Position numbers and translations under genes: made by a program. From NCBI GenBank assembly GCA_942490645.1, contig CALNXN010000011.1, positions 376,339 to 440,338 on the forward strand: a stretch of 64,000 nt of DNA. The letters run 5' to 3'. Below the pieces are notes generated by a model. That model worked only from the letters and a program-made list of their open reading frames with translations, did not search any database and was not told the DNA's origin. This DNA is from CALNXN01 sp942490645. Lineage in GTDB: Bacteria; Pseudomonadota; Alphaproteobacteria; Rhodobacterales; Rhodobacteraceae. Positions 62,568 through 64,000 of this stretch are shown here, piece by piece (positions within the stretch are counted from its first letter, which is position 1; every line of letters begins with the position of its first letter).

Positions 62568-64000
62568 ATGAAGCGATCTGTGTTCGGTTCTGATGATGCC
62601 TGCTGCCCGCGTGCGCCGCGCTCCTGCTCGAGGCCTGCGGGGCGCTACGAAGACCACGTCCGCCGCGATCTCGACGAGCGCGAGGAGGCGCCTGCACCTC
62701 GACGAGGGCGAGGCCGAGGCTCCGCCGATCGACGGAACGCTCGCGAGCTACGTCGCCCGGGCGCTCGCCGACAGCCCCGAGCTGCGCGAGAGCTACGAGC
62801 GCTGGCGCGCCGCGACCCTGCGGATCGGCCCCGCGCGTCGGCCGCCCGAGCCGATGGTGACTACCGCCTTCTACGCGTCCCCGGTGCAGACGCGGGTCGG
62901 GCCGCAGCGCCACCGGCTCGAAGTGCGCCAGGAGATTCCCCTGGCCGACCCGCCTCACCCGCCGCCGACGCGCCAGTCCCCCCGCGGCGCGCAGCTACTC
63001 GAGGCGCGCGGTCGCGATCCGCGCGGTCGTCGCGGACGCGTGGTGGGAGCTGTGGCGGGTCCGCCACGATCGAGCCGTGCGCGCCGGGCAGCTCGCGCTG
63101 CTCACGGGGGTGGCCGAGAACCTGCGCGGCCACCTCGAGGTCGGGCACGGCCAGCTCGCCGACCTCGCGCCGGTGGAGCTGTCGCGCGCACGCCTCGAGG
63201 ACGAAGCCTCGCGGCCGACGACGAGCGTGAGCGGCGCGCGGTGGCGGCGGTGCTGCGCGCGGCGGTGGGCCTGACCCCCGAGGACCCCGGCGCCGACCGC
63301 GAGCGCCGAACGAAGCGCGGCGCTGCCGCGAAGCGGCCGAAGCCGAGTTCACCGAACGATCAGCGCGAGCCACGCCTGTTCCTGTCGTCGTTCCCGCCGG
63401 CGCGGAGGCGAAGCGCGGCGCAGGCCTGGCGCGATCGAGGCCGACCGCTTCCCGCGCTTCGTGCTCGGGCTCGACTGGATCGAGACGGGCGAGGCGGCGA
63501 TGCCCACCGCGGGCAGCGGACGACGACGCCGATCGTGAGCGTCGGGGTCTCGGTGCCGCTGTGGCAGGGCGCGTACGAGGACGCGCAGCGGGCGGCCGAG
63601 GCTGACGGCGCGGCGAGGAGCGCGCGGCCGGCGAGGCGGCGGAGCGCGCGCTCGCGTTCGGCCCGCTCGCCGAGGCGCTGAGCCGCGCGGGACAGCCAGC
63701 AGCCTGCGCACCCTGCGCCGCTCGCTCCTGCCGCGGGCCATCGGCGCCTACGAAGCGGTGCTCGGGGCGCAGGCCGCGGGAGGCGCGCCGGTGGCGATGG
63801 TGCTGCTCGCGCAGCGAGACCTGCAGGAGCTCGCCTTCGCCGAGCGCGGGCGCGCGGGACGGGCGCGCCTGGGCGGCTCGAGCGCGCGGTCGGCAGCCCC
63901 GTCGAGGCGGTCGTCGACGACGCCGTGGGCGCGGGCGGCGAGGCCGGCGCGGAGCGGTTCGAGCACGAGGAGCCGCCCCCCCAGCGCCGGGCTCAGCAAT
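62568..64000 (+). pseudogene. TolC-family (CusC/CzcC-like) outer membrane efflux protein, partial and frameshifted
   Basis: It starts MKRSVFG; a lipoprotein-like N-terminus is readable after a shift. TolC-family helical-barrel sequence follows in changing frames: ASYVARALADSPELRESYER, RVGPQRHRLEVRQEIPLADP, GVAENLRGHLEVGHGQLADL, TPIVSVGVSVPLWQGAYEDA and GAYEAVLGAQAAG. It would be the outer-membrane duct of a tripartite metal or drug efflux pump. The gene runs off the window end. Indels are frequent, as in the fasciclin gene. Confidence 0.6.

Noticed and set aside
1..64000. Search for CRISPR arrays, insertion sequences, prophage and toxin-antitoxin modules
   Set aside because: No regularly spaced repeats, transposase, integrase, phage structural gene or recognisable toxin-antitoxin pair was found.

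Overview
Most of this window (about 1-55,800) is a gene-dense chromosome segment from an alphaproteobacterium of the Rhodobacteraceae (Roseobacter-like). The evidence is a GcrA cell-cycle regulator, the infA-maf-RNase E/G-yacG cluster, the nifU-tsaB-rimI cluster, a TIGR02186/TauE pair, an opgC-opgG-opgH operon, a BMP-type nucleoside ABC transporter and the overall codon style. No prophage, insertion sequence, CRISPR array or rRNA is visible.

Layout: 1-1154 a helicase tail and an SDR oxidoreductase; 1189-2867 TIGR02186 plus a TauE/SafE exporter; 2964-7698 a four-gene BMP-family ABC transporter with a strong intercistronic stem-loop; 7850-9451 rimI-tsaB-nifU; 9675-16904 small stress, sensor and maintenance genes (DUF4274, UspA, BLUF, a branched-chain aminotransferase-like enzyme, M48 lipoprotein, IMPACT, DUF393, CDGSH, rimO); 16965-23606 asmA, a phosphohexomutase and a capsule/KDO block (kdsA, kpsE-like, kpsT-like); 23865-28715 an ArsR-permease pair, UDG, SseB, and a YHS-rhodanese-esterase run; 28716-33360 osmoregulated periplasmic glucan synthesis; 33408-38419 TPR protein, CoA-transferase/TPP-enzyme pair, gcrA; 38941-42570 argD, argF, gnd; 42584-49633 hrpB, meaB, rpmB, copper-linked genes, sirtuin, LysR, infA.

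From about 49,640 the reading frames deteriorate. maf, the RNase E/G gene, the Anbu protease and the alpha-E gene each carry one or more indels although their protein sequence is otherwise well conserved. The Anbu-transglutaminase-alpha-E-ATP-grasp operon (51,456-55,411) is the most interesting poorly understood system here. A tRNA-Phe (55,734-55,808) is followed by about 1.4 kb of degenerate tandem repeats and extreme G-runs, including a 25-base poly-G. Next come glxB, glxC and the start of glxD (N-methylglutamate synthase or glutamate-synthase-like subunits).

At about 59,090 glxD stops abruptly and the sequence becomes extremely GC-rich, with frames broken every 50-150 bases. The pieces assemble into a multi-fasciclin-domain lipoprotein and a TolC-family metal-efflux outer membrane protein, of a style seen in Myxococcota or similar high-GC bacteria. 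I read this as a chimeric join plus low-quality sequence rather than natural transfer, but only read mapping can settle it.
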